In this document: piece after piece, positions 16,028-23,880 of the stretch
Numbering within the stretch: the stretch's first letter is position 1
Layout of the letters: the number at the start of each line of letters is the position of its first letter
Source: UBA11986 sp031402435
GTDB taxonomy: Bacteria > Bacteroidota > Ignavibacteria > UBA10030 > UBA6906
NCBI GenBank assembly: GCA_031402435.1
Contig: JANNSJ010000012.1
Location: 19,739 to 83,738 of the forward strand
Direction: 5' to 3'
Length of the DNA stretch: 64,000 nucleotides
Program-made: the position numbers and the translations under genes
Notes under the pieces: generated by a model
Database searches by the model: none
Told to the model about the DNA's origin: nothing
The model's input: only the letters and a program-made list of their open reading frames with translations

Positions 16028-16660
16028 ATGTTGCACGTCGCAGTTCTGGGCTCTGGAAGAGGTTCGAACTTCCAGGCCATACTGAATGCTGTTCAACGCG
16101 GTGCCGTGCCCAACATTCGAGTGAGGGTTGTTATCAGTAATAACTCGAATGCTGGAATTCTTGATCTCGCGAAAACGAACAATATCCCCGCCGTGCATTT
16201 GAGTCAGGGGTTGTTTGAGAAAGAATCGCAGTTTGTCGATGCGCTGCTGAACGTGTTGCGAGAGCATGATGTGAATTTTATTGTGCTCGCCGGATACATG
16301 AAACACTTGCATCGCCGCGTGATTGCAGAATACAGGAACCGTGTCATCAACATCCATCCGGCTCTGCTTCCGAAGTACGGCGGCCAGGGAATGTATGGAA
16401 TACATGTACACAACGCCGTCGTTGCGCATCGGGAGCGAATCAGCGGAGCAACAGTACATCTTGTGGATGAGGAGTTTGATCGCGGCGCAATTGTATTGCA
16501 AAAGCAGGTGGCACTTGAACCGGAAGATACGCCGGAAACAGTTGCAGCCAAAGTTCTGATGATTGAGCACGAGATTTATCCCCGAGCCTTGCAGATGTTT
16601 GCTGAAGGGAAGATCAGGATAACGAAAGACGGAGTGACCGTAGATTCATTAGTGAGTTAA
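16028..16660 (+). CDS. purN: Phosphoribosylglycinamide formyltransferase
   Basis: 210 residues from the ATG at 16028; a TTG three codons earlier is possible, and neither has a Shine-Dalgarno. PurN transfers a formyl group from 10-formyltetrahydrofolate to GAR in step three of purine synthesis. Visible motifs are GSGRGSN (8-14) for phosphate binding, INIHPALLP with catalytic Asn108 and His110, and HLVDEEFDRG with the conserved aspartate at 147. Length is typical. It heads a run purN-purH-mreB-mreC-mreD-mrdA-rodA on one strand, with purH ten bases downstream, and is preceded by a candidate promoter. Confidence 0.9.
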   Translation: MLHVAVLGSGRGSNFQAILNAVQRGAVPNIRVRVVISNNSNAGILDLAKTNNIPAVHLSQGLFEKESQFVDALLNVLREHDVNFIVLAGYMKHLHRRVIAEYRNRVINIHPALLPKYGGQGMYGIHVHNAVVAHRERISGATVHLVDEEFDRGAIVLQKQVALEPEDTPETVAAKVLMIEHEIYPRALQMFAEGKIRITKDGVTVDSLVS

Positions 16661-16670
16661 GGAGAAGTCT

Positions 16671-18212
16671 TTGCCCCAGATCCGCCGCGCACTGATCAGC
16701 GTTTCCGACAAACGCGGTCTCATTGAATTCGCGCTCGCCTTGCAAGGAATGAACGTTGAAATTATTTCAACGGGGGGTACACATACGCTGCTGACGTCCA
16801 ACGGTATCAATGCGCGTTCCGTATCCGACGTGACGCATTTCCCTGAAATCCTCGACGGGCGTGTCAAGACTCTCCACCCGAAAATTCATGGCGGCCTCCT
16901 TGCCATTGCGGATAATGCCAAGCACCAGCAACAAATGAAAGACCATGACATCGAAGCGATTGACCTGGTCGTGGTGAACCTCTATCCGTTCGAGCAGACC
17001 ATCGCCCGCAACGGCGTACCACTGGAAGAAGCGGTCGAGCAGATCGACATCGGCGGGCCGGCAATGATTCGTGCTGCGGCAAAGAATTTCAAACACAAAG
17101 CCGTCGTCGTAAACCCTGACCGTTATGATACCATCCTTGAGGAACTGAAAGCAAACGATGGGTCAATCTCAGAAGCCACGTGCTTTTCGTTGGCCAAGGA
17201 CGTCTTCCGTCATACCTCCTCGTACGACGCCGTTATTTCCAGATACCTTGACCGTGTGCAGAAGAGCGATCGACAATTTCCGGAGCTCATGCACGTATCA
17301 CTCCGTCGTGAAATGGATTTACGGTATGGCGAGAACCCGCACCAACGTGCAGCGCTGTACGGAAATTTCAGCTCACTCTTTCAGACATTGCACGGGAAAG
17401 AGCTTTCGTACAACAATATAGTAGACATTGCTGCGGCGGCGAAGCTGGTTGCAGAGTTCGACGAACCAACAGTTGCGATCATCAAACATACGAACCCATG
17501 CGGGGTCGGATCCGGTTCTACAATTCTTGAAGCATATTCCAAGGCATTGGCTACTGATATGAAGTCTGCATTTGGCGGTATTGTGGCAATGAACCGTCCT
17601 CTTGACCTTGAAGCCGCAGAGAGGATTGATGGGATCTTTACTGAAGTCGTTATCGCTCCCGGATTTTCCGCCGACGTTCTGGAGTTCCTGAAGAAGAAAA
17701 AAGATAGAAGACTCATTCGTATTGCCGCCGACCTGCGTGCGCTGGATGAACTGGAAATCAAGAGCGTGCCGGGCGGCCTTCTTATCCAGGATTCCGACAG
17801 GGCCCGCATCACGAAGGACAGTCTCAAGGTCGTCACAAGGCGTAAGCCAACGGAAGAAGAGTTACGGGCCATGATGTATGCGTGGCGCGTAGCGAAACAT
17901 GTGAAATCCAATGCCATTGTATATGCACGGACAGATAGAACGGTAGGCATCGGTGCAGGGCAAATGTCGAGAGTGGATTCATCGCGCATCGCCGCCCAGA
18001 AAGCCATCGACGCAGGACTCAGCGTTAAAGGTACTGCCGTCGCATCGGATGCTTTCTTTCCTTTCGCAGACGGATTACTCGAAGCGGTGAGGGCGGGATC
18101 AACTGCCGTCATTCAGCCCGGCGGGTCGATTCGTGATGAAGAAATCATCCACGCTGCTGACGACAATAAGATCGCGATGGTGTTCACAGGCATCAGACAC
18201 TTTAAGCATTAA
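16671..18212 (+). CDS. purH: Bifunctional AICAR formyltransferase/IMP cyclohydrolase
   Basis: 513 residues, standard PurH length. The N-terminal third is the MGS-like cyclohydrolase domain (RALISVSDKRGL, ISTGGTHTLL, HPKIHGGLLA), which closes FAICAR to IMP; the rest is the formyltransferase with DLRYGENPHQRAALYG and the catalytic Lys272-His273 in IKHTNPCG. Together they carry out the last two steps of purine synthesis. The start is a TTG at 16671: AAGGAG lies six to seven bases before it and no other start fits the N-terminus. It lies ten bases after purN and 16 bases before mreB, so it is inside the operon. Confidence 0.95.
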   Translation: MPQIRRALISVSDKRGLIEFALALQGMNVEIISTGGTHTLLTSNGINARSVSDVTHFPEILDGRVKTLHPKIHGGLLAIADNAKHQQQMKDHDIEAIDLVVVNLYPFEQTIARNGVPLEEAVEQIDIGGPAMIRAAAKNFKHKAVVVNPDRYDTILEELKANDGSISEATCFSLAKDVFRHTSSYDAVISRYLDRVQKSDRQFPELMHVSLRREMDLRYGENPHQRAALYGNFSSLFQTLHGKELSYNNIVDIAAAAKLVAEFDEPTVAIIKHTNPCGVGSGSTILEAYSKALATDMKSAFGGIVAMNRPLDLEAAERIDGIFTEVVIAPGFSADVLEFLKKKKDRRLIRIAADLRALDELEIKSVPGGLLIQDSDRARITKDSLKVVTRRKPTEEELRAMMYAWRVAKHVKSNAIVYARTDRTVGIGAGQMSRVDSSRIAAQKAIDAGLSVKGTAVASDAFFPFADGLLEAVRAGSTAVIQPGGSIRDEEIIHAADDNKIAMVFTGIRHFKH

Positions 18213-18228
18213 GGAAGCGTTTCTCCCC

Positions 18229-19254
18229 ATGGGAATTTTCAATTTCTTTTCCGCCGATCTTGCGATCGATCTTGGCACCGCCAATACGCTCATCTATATG
18301 AGAGGGAAGGGTATCGTGTTGAACGAGCCCTCGATTGTTGCGTTCGACCGGAACACCAAGAAGATCGTTGCCATAGGCAAGGAAGCACAGGAGATGCTCG
18401 GTCGCACGCACCGCGACATTCGCACCATTCGACCGATGAAGGATGGCGTGATTGCGGATTTTGAGATTGCGGAAGGCATGTTACGTGAATTCATCAAGAA
18501 GATCCATGCCAACTGGATGCCGAGCCGCCGGATCGTCGTTTGTGTGCCGAGCGGCGTGACCGAAGTGGAGAAGCGTGCGGTGCGTGATTCTGCCGAACAT
18601 GCTGGCGCGAAGGAGGTTCACCTCATCGCCGAACCCATGGCCGCTGCCATCGGTGTTGGCCTCGACGTTGAAGCCCCTGTCGGTAACATGATTGTGGATA
18701 TCGGCGGCGGCACAACAGAAATCGCTGTCATTGCACTTTCCGGAATTGTGAACGAGGAATCGGTGCGGATTGCGGGCGATGAGTTGAACAACGCCATCCT
18801 GCAATTCTTCAAGAAGAACCACAACATCCTTATCGGTGAACGAACCGCTGAAGCCATCAAGTGTGAAGTCGGCTCGGCCATGCCTCTGAAAGAAGAGATC
18901 AACATCCGTGTGAAGGGGCGCGACCTGGTGAATGGCATCCCAAAAACTACCGAGGCAAGCTCCGTTGAGATTCGCGAAGCGCTCAGTGAACCTGTCGCTG
19001 CAATTGTCGAGGCTGTCAAGCTGACTCTGGAGCGTACTCCACCGGAACTGGCGGCGGACATCCTTGACCGCGGCGTTATGCTCAGCGGTGGTGGTGCTTT
19101 GCTCAAAGGGCTGGATGAACGGATCAGACTCGAAACAAGTCTGCCGGTTCATATCTCTGAAGACCCGTTGACGGCCGTTGTGCGCGGCACGGGCAAGGTA
19201 CTCGAAAACCTCAATCACTACCACAAAGTCCTCATCAAGAGCAGGAGATATTAA
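18229..19254 (+). CDS. mreB: Rod-shape protein MreB
   Basis: 341 residues from the ATG at 18229, preceded by AAGGAA; a frame extension to 18133 runs into purH and is not used. MreB is the bacterial actin that polymerises under the inner membrane and positions the elongasome. It begins with a short amphipathic lead MGIFNFFSAD, then the phosphate-1 loop DLGTANTLIY (14-23), and has phosphate-2 DIGGGTTEIAVI and the adenosine motif LSGGGALLKGLDE. Length and motifs are canonical. It is followed by mreC, mreD, mrdA and rodA. Confidence 0.95.
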   Translation: MGIFNFFSADLAIDLGTANTLIYMRGKGIVLNEPSIVAFDRNTKKIVAIGKEAQEMLGRTHRDIRTIRPMKDGVIADFEIAEGMLREFIKKIHANWMPSRRIVVCVPSGVTEVEKRAVRDSAEHAGAKEVHLIAEPMAAAIGVGLDVEAPVGNMIVDIGGGTTEIAVIALSGIVNEESVRIAGDELNNAILQFFKKNHNILIGERTAEAIKCEVGSAMPLKEEINIRVKGRDLVNGIPKTTEASSVEIREALSEPVAAIVEAVKLTLERTPPELAADILDRGVMLSGGGALLKGLDERIRLETSLPVHISEDPLTAVVRGTGKVLENLNHYHKVLIKSRRY

Positions 19255-19302
19255 GGGCCGGCGGTGCGGTGCACGATGGTTTCCCCCGGCAGATGACAAC
19301 CT

Positions 19303-20130
19303 ATGAGGCGTCTGGTTGACATAGTTCTCCTGTTCAAAGAGTACCTCGTTCTCATTGTCTACGTTGTCATCTCCATCCTTCTGCTCGCACTGAGCGATTC
19401 TCCCCAGGTGAGAACAATCCGTTCGCTTACTCTCGGAACCATGGGCTTCGTTGAGGATGCATTTGGTTTCATTCCAAATTACTTTGAACTCAAGAGCGAG
19501 AACAGGATTCTTCGCGAGCAGAACCTCACGTTGTCCGAGGAGCTTATCAGGCACAGGGAGGCGAAACTTGAAAACATACGTCTGCATCAGTTGCTCGCAC
19601 TCAAGGAGGATGCCCCGTTTACCTATCTGAGCGCAAATGTCGTGGGAAAAACCATGAGCCTTCTCCAGAACACCATCACCATTGATGCGGGAGAGCATGA
19701 CGGCCTGAAACCCAATATGCCCATCGTGACGGACGCCGGATTGGTGGGAAGGGTGACCACAACAAGCTCCGGATACGCGGTTGGACAGATACTCTGGAAC
19801 AAGGATTTCAGAGCAAGCGCGAAGGTGGAGCGCGGAAGGGTCGACGGTATTGTGTTGTGGGAGGGCGGCGACTATCTCTCCTTGAAGAATGTTGCCAAGA
19901 CGCTGGATGTACAGGTGGGCGATGTCGTCATCACCTCGGAGTACAGCAACTTGTTCCCGCCCGGCATCAAGATTGGCGTCGTCAGTAAGACGTCGCAGAC
20001 ACCTGGGGCGTTATTCCAGACCGTGGAGATCACGCCAAGTGTCGACCTCGTAAGACTTGAGCAGGTGTTTGTTATCGTCCACACACCGGATTCAGCCCGC
20101 GATACCCTCGAACACAAACCTGCAAGGTGA
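19303..20130 (+). CDS. mreC: Rod-shape protein MreC
   Basis: 275 residues: a short cytoplasmic start, one membrane helix (about 12-31), a periplasmic coiled coil (about 60-95, rich in E, L and R) and the two six-stranded beta-barrels of MreC (about 105-260, with GEHDGLKPNMPIVTDAGLVG and a later SNLFPPGIKIGVV). MreC links MreB inside to PBP2 and other synthases outside, and switches PBP2 on. It starts 48 bases after mreB and is followed by mreD eight bases later. Confidence 0.93.
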   Translation: MRRLVDIVLLFKEYLVLIVYVVISILLLALSDSPQVRTIRSLTLGTMGFVEDAFGFIPNYFELKSENRILREQNLTLSEELIRHREAKLENIRLHQLLALKEDAPFTYLSANVVGKTMSLLQNTITIDAGEHDGLKPNMPIVTDAGLVGRVTTTSSGYAVGQILWNKDFRASAKVERGRVDGIVLWEGGDYLSLKNVAKTLDVQVGDVVITSEYSNLFPPGIKIGVVSKTSQTPGALFQTVEITPSVDLVRLEQVFVIVHTPDSARDTLEHKPAR

Positions 20131-20137
20131 ACAACTC

Positions 20138-20632
20138 TTGACGCGCCGGATCTTTTTTTACTCCCTCCTCTCTCTTCTCTTCATCATCATCGATTCAACA
20201 CTCGTGAAGTTTCTGGCAGTCGGCAACATCGTCCCGGACATCCTCATTGTCTGGATCGTTTATGTGGCGATACGTGAAGGGCAGATTGCCGGCACGACTG
20301 CGGGCTTCCTCATCGGACTCAGCATGAACCTGATGGGAACGACGAACGGCATCGTGGGCATCGCTGCCCTTGCGAAAACCTTTGCCGGATTCACAGCGGG
20401 ATACTTCTTCAACGAGAATAAAATGTACAGCATGCTCGGAGGGTACCAGTTTATCGTCATTGTCGGTGTCGCGTCGATGGTGCACAACATTATCTATTTC
20501 ATTATCTTTCTTCAAGGTAGTGGTTTGAGTTGGATGGAGTCGGTGTTGTACTATGGTGTTCCGACGACCGTGTATACAGCAGCTGTGGCATTGCTGCCCA
20601 TGTTTGCATTTGCAAGGAAGTACGTGTCCTAA
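20138..20632 (+). CDS. mreD: Rod-shape protein MreD
   Basis: 164-residue integral membrane protein with five to six hydrophobic segments, consistent with MreD, the small membrane partner of MreC. The start is taken as the TTG at 20138, eight bases after the mreC stop with AAGG at 20124-20127; the frame extends to an ATG at 20057 but that lies deep inside mreC. Family features include an early N-x-x-P-D-I-L-I (IVPDILIVWIVY) and a central glycine-rich stretch with GTTAGFLIGLSMNLMG. The sequence is poorly conserved across bacteria, so the call leans on gene order as well as topology. Confidence 0.85.
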   Translation: MTRRIFFYSLLSLLFIIIDSTLVKFLAVGNIVPDILIVWIVYVAIREGQIAGTTAGFLIGLSMNLMGTTNGIVGIAALAKTFAGFTAGYFFNENKMYSMLGGYQFIVIVGVASMVHNIIYFIIFLQGSGLSWMESVLYYGVPTTVYTAAVALLPMFAFARKYVS

Positions 20633-20634
20633 TC

Positions 20635-22524
20635 ATGCCGATTCAAGACGACATCAACCTGTATAGCAAGCGGCGCATGCTGTACACTGTGATTGCGCTG
20701 GTGTTTCTGCTGTATCTTGGCAGGCTGTTTCAACTCCAGATGATCTACTCCGACGAGTACGGAAGGAAGTCTGAGGAAAACAGCATACGCACGATCCCCA
20801 AGGAACCTATACGCGGTTACATCTACGACCGGCAGGGAAGAATTGTTGTCGACAACCGTCCCGCGTTCACCGTCACGATCATGCCCTTTGAGTTCGACAA
20901 ACGGAACATCAACCTGCTTGCATCCATTCTTGAGGTTGAACCGGCTTACGTTCAGGAACGCATGAAGAAAGGCGAAGCGTATAACCGCTTTGTGCCGGTC
21001 AAAGTGAAGCGTGATATTGACTTCAAGATTCTCTCTGCGCTTGAAGAGTATCGCGACAAACTTCCCGGCGTCGATTACCAGATTGAATCAAAACGGTTTT
21101 ATACCACTCCGGCCCGGGCCTCGCATATCCTGGGCTATACAAAGGAAATCACGGAAAACCAGCTCAAGACTTTTGGTGAAGGTTACACGCAGGGAGATGT
21201 TGCTGGCGCGACGGGGCTGGAGGCAGAGTATGAAGGCGCATTGCGTGGACAGAAGGGCGCCGAGTTTAGCACTGTGAACGTACGCGGTCAGGTTGTGGGA
21301 CGCTTTGATAACGGCAAACACGACATCCCTTCCGTGGAGGGGGATGACCTGCTGCTTGCGATGGACTTTTCTCTCCAGACGTTAGCTGAATCCCTCTTTG
21401 CCGACAGGCGGGGCGCACTCATTGCAATCGATCCGCAAGACGGTGGCATTCTCGCAATGATCAGTAAACCCGACTACGACCTGTCCCTCTTTAGCGGAGT
21501 GACGCCGGCAGATATCTGGCGTTCTTTTAATACCGACGAGGCAAAACCTCTTTTTAACAGAGCAACGCTCACGCGTTACCCGCCCGGCTCAACGTTCAAG
21601 ATGATCCTTGCGGCGGCAGCTCTTGAAAAAAAGATAGTCTCCCCCTCTTGGAAGGTTACCTGCACTGGTTCGTTTCGTATGGGGTCAAAAGTATTTAAAG
21701 ATGAACACGTCCATGGCACCGTTGATATGGTTGAGGCAATTACCCGATCGTGCAACGTATACTTTTACCAATTAATGTTGAAGGTCGGGCTTGATACATG
21801 GTCGTTCTACGGTAGCGAATTCGGGTTTGGGAAACCCACGCACGTCGACATTTACGAAGAGAACCCCGGCTTGCTTCCAACAACCGAATGGATGAACAAA
21901 CGCTACGGGGAAAATGGATGGACAAGGGGATTCCTCCCGAGTCTTGGCATCGGGCAGGGAGAACTCGGCGTAACGCCTCTACAGATGGCAGTCTACACAA
22001 TGGTTCTTGGCAACAAAGGACACTACTATCAACCACACGCTGTCAAAGGAATCATTCATAAGGCAACTCATGACACCGTTGCAGTGAGCGTTGACAAACG
22101 CGAAATCAAACTTGGAGCTGAGGCCTGGCGCGTTATCCGGGAAGGTATGAGGGGTGTGGTTGAGAAACCGGGAGGCACTGGAGGTCTTGCACGCGTGAAG
22201 GGAATTGAATCCGCGGGCAAAACGGGCACGGCTCAGAACCCTCACGGGAAAAGTCACGCATGGTACATCGGGTTTGCGCCGTTTCAGAACCCCAGGATTG
22301 CCATCGTCGTGATGATCGAGAATGTGGGCTATGGTGGATCATTCGCAGCGCCTATCGCCGGAATGTGTATCGAGCATTATTTGTACGGCAGGCTGACGCG
22401 GTTCGACAAAGATGTTTTAACGAAGCAGCCCATCGCTCAAGGTACAGCGAGAAAGAACACCAACGTTGCCAACACATCGCCCAACAGTGGTGAACGTACT
22501 CCCGTCGCACATAACTCGCCATGA
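20635..22524 (+). CDS. mrdA: Penicillin-binding protein 2 (transpeptidase)
   Basis: 629 residues from the ATG at 20635, three bases after the mreD stop. A single N-terminal membrane helix (about 18-37) is followed by the PBP dimerisation domain (IRGYIYDRQGRIVVDNRPAF region) and the transpeptidase: SxxK with Ser319 and Lys322 (PPGSTFK), SxN at 372-374 (SCN) and KTG at 529-531 (GKTGTAQ). This is the elongation-specific cross-linking enzyme that works with RodA. The last 40 residues are polar and low in complexity. It overlaps rodA by four bases (ATGA), suggesting coupled translation of the two partners. Confidence 0.94.
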   Translation: MPIQDDINLYSKRRMLYTVIALVFLLYLGRLFQLQMIYSDEYGRKSEENSIRTIPKEPIRGYIYDRQGRIVVDNRPAFTVTIMPFEFDKRNINLLASILEVEPAYVQERMKKGEAYNRFVPVKVKRDIDFKILSALEEYRDKLPGVDYQIESKRFYTTPARASHILGYTKEITENQLKTFGEGYTQGDVAGATGLEAEYEGALRGQKGAEFSTVNVRGQVVGRFDNGKHDIPSVEGDDLLLAMDFSLQTLAESLFADRRGALIAIDPQDGGILAMISKPDYDLSLFSGVTPADIWRSFNTDEAKPLFNRATLTRYPPGSTFKMILAAAALEKKIVSPSWKVTCTGSFRMGSKVFKDEHVHGTVDMVEAITRSCNVYFYQLMLKVGLDTWSFYGSEFGFGKPTHVDIYEENPGLLPTTEWMNKRYGENGWTRGFLPSLGIGQGELGVTPLQMAVYTMVLGNKGHYYQPHAVKGIIHKATHDTVAVSVDKREIKLGAEAWRVIREGMRGVVEKPGGTGGLARVKGIESAGKTGTAQNPHGKSHAWYIGFAPFQNPRIAIVVMIENVGYGGSFAAPIAGMCIEHYLYGRLTRFDKDVLTKQPIAQGTARKNTNVANTSPNSGERTPVAHNSP

Positions 22525-23738
22525 CATCGTATTTCAAGGAACACATTGATTACACGTTGGCTGTGGTTGCCCTTGCTCTCGTCGCCATTGGCTTGATCTC
22601 TATCTATAGCGCCACGTACGATGCGCATGTCTCCGACGTTGCCACGAAGCAACTGTTTTTTGCCACCGCCGGGGTGTTGATCATGATCGTGATGACGTTT
22701 CTTCCATTTAAACTGTTGCAGTTCATCTCATATCCATCGTATTTCCTCTCCATCCTCCTTCTGGTATCGGTATTAATACTCGGCAAAACCGTCTCGGGTT
22801 CAACAAGCTGGTTCAACCTTGGGGCGTTCAGACTGCAACCTTCCGAATTCACGAAGATCACAACTGCGCTTGCTCTCGCAACATATCTTTCCCGGACTGA
22901 CGTCAACATCCAAAGGTTCAACAACCTCGCTGTCGCCACCGGCATCGTCCTCCTCCCTATCGCGTTGATCATGATGCAGCCCGACACAGGAACGGCGATG
23001 ATTTATGCCGGAATGTTCATCCCGGTTCTCTATTGGGGAGGGGCCACCAAGTTCACGTTGCTCTCGGTTGTGGCGCCTGTGGCAGCGGCCGTGGCTGCAC
23101 TGTTTGGCATAACGCCGTTCTTTGTGACCGTTATCGTGATGGGCGTCCTCATCTACCTGACAAAAGAGAACCGCATTCTTGCTGCGGTGGTGTTCTCGGC
23201 AATGGTGCTTGTCGGCATCTCGGTGCAGTTCATTTATGAAGGACTGAAACCGTACCAGCAGAAACGCATCGCAACATTCCTTGATCCGGGTGCTGATCCG
23301 CTAGGTGCCGGTTACAATGTGCTCCAGTCAAAAGTTGCCATCGGTTCCGGTGGACTGATCGGGAAGGGCTACCTTCACGGCTCGCAGACACAACTCAATT
23401 TCATCCCCGAACAATGGACTGACTTTATCTTCTGCGTGGTGGGGGAAGAGTTCGGGTTCATTGGTGCAGCTGTTGTCCTCGGATTATTCATCACGCTCCT
23501 GGTGCGCGGTGTCGGGCTTGGCTCAATTGTCAAGAATAAGTATGGAAGCACTCTTGCCATTGCGATCACTGCAATTTTTGCAGTACACGTATTCATGAAC
23601 GTCGGCATGTCGGTCGGGCTTCTGCCTGTCGTCGGAGTACCTTTACCGTTTCTCAGCTATGGTGGCTCGGCGCTTCTCACAAACATGATCATGATCGGCA
23701 TTCTGTTGAACTTGTACTCCAACAGAAAAGAGTATTAG
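22521..23738 (+). CDS. rodA: RodA, SEDS peptidoglycan polymerase
   Basis: 405-residue membrane protein with about ten helices, a SEDS glycosyltransferase that polymerises lipid II in the elongasome. Characteristic blocks are GSTSWFNLGAFRLQPSEFTKI, GLIGKGYLHGSQTQLNFIPEQ-WTDFIF, and the C-terminal PVVGVPLPFLSYGGSALL. Position next to mrdA identifies it as RodA rather than FtsW. Its ATG overlaps the mrdA stop. The gene closes the purN-to-rodA run; downstream, 142 bases separate it from the LonC gene. Confidence 0.94.
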   Translation: MTSYFKEHIDYTLAVVALALVAIGLISIYSATYDAHVSDVATKQLFFATAGVLIMIVMTFLPFKLLQFISYPSYFLSILLLVSVLILGKTVSGSTSWFNLGAFRLQPSEFTKITTALALATYLSRTDVNIQRFNNLAVATGIVLLPIALIMMQPDTGTAMIYAGMFIPVLYWGGATKFTLLSVVAPVAAAVAALFGITPFFVTVIVMGVLIYLTKENRILAAVVFSAMVLVGISVQFIYEGLKPYQQKRIATFLDPGADPLGAGYNVLQSKVAIGSGGLIGKGYLHGSQTQLNFIPEQWTDFIFCVVGEEFGFIGAAVVLGLFITLLVRGVGLGSIVKNKYGSTLAIAITAIFAVHVFMNVGMSVGLLPVVGVPLPFLSYGGSALLTNMIMIGILLNLYSNRKEY

Positions 23739-23880
23739 GCCGGTTCCGGATTTGAAGCCGTCAAATACATTCATTTACAGACCGGCTCCTTCATCGAAGA
23801 ATCGTCACCTCCTTGCTTCTCTATGGCACAATCCTTACTCTACTTCAGAATATCGACAACCATCATTCTTCCAATGAGCA

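Noticed and set aside
18481..19698. Long 405-codon minus-strand frame opposite mreB and mreC
   Set aside because: It mirrors two well-conserved genes on the other strand, has no family motifs and is a by-product of their codon usage.
23739..23790. GCCGGT/ACCGGC pair after rodA as a terminator
   Set aside because: The six-base arms are about 40 bases apart and no T-run follows; the structure is too weak to call.
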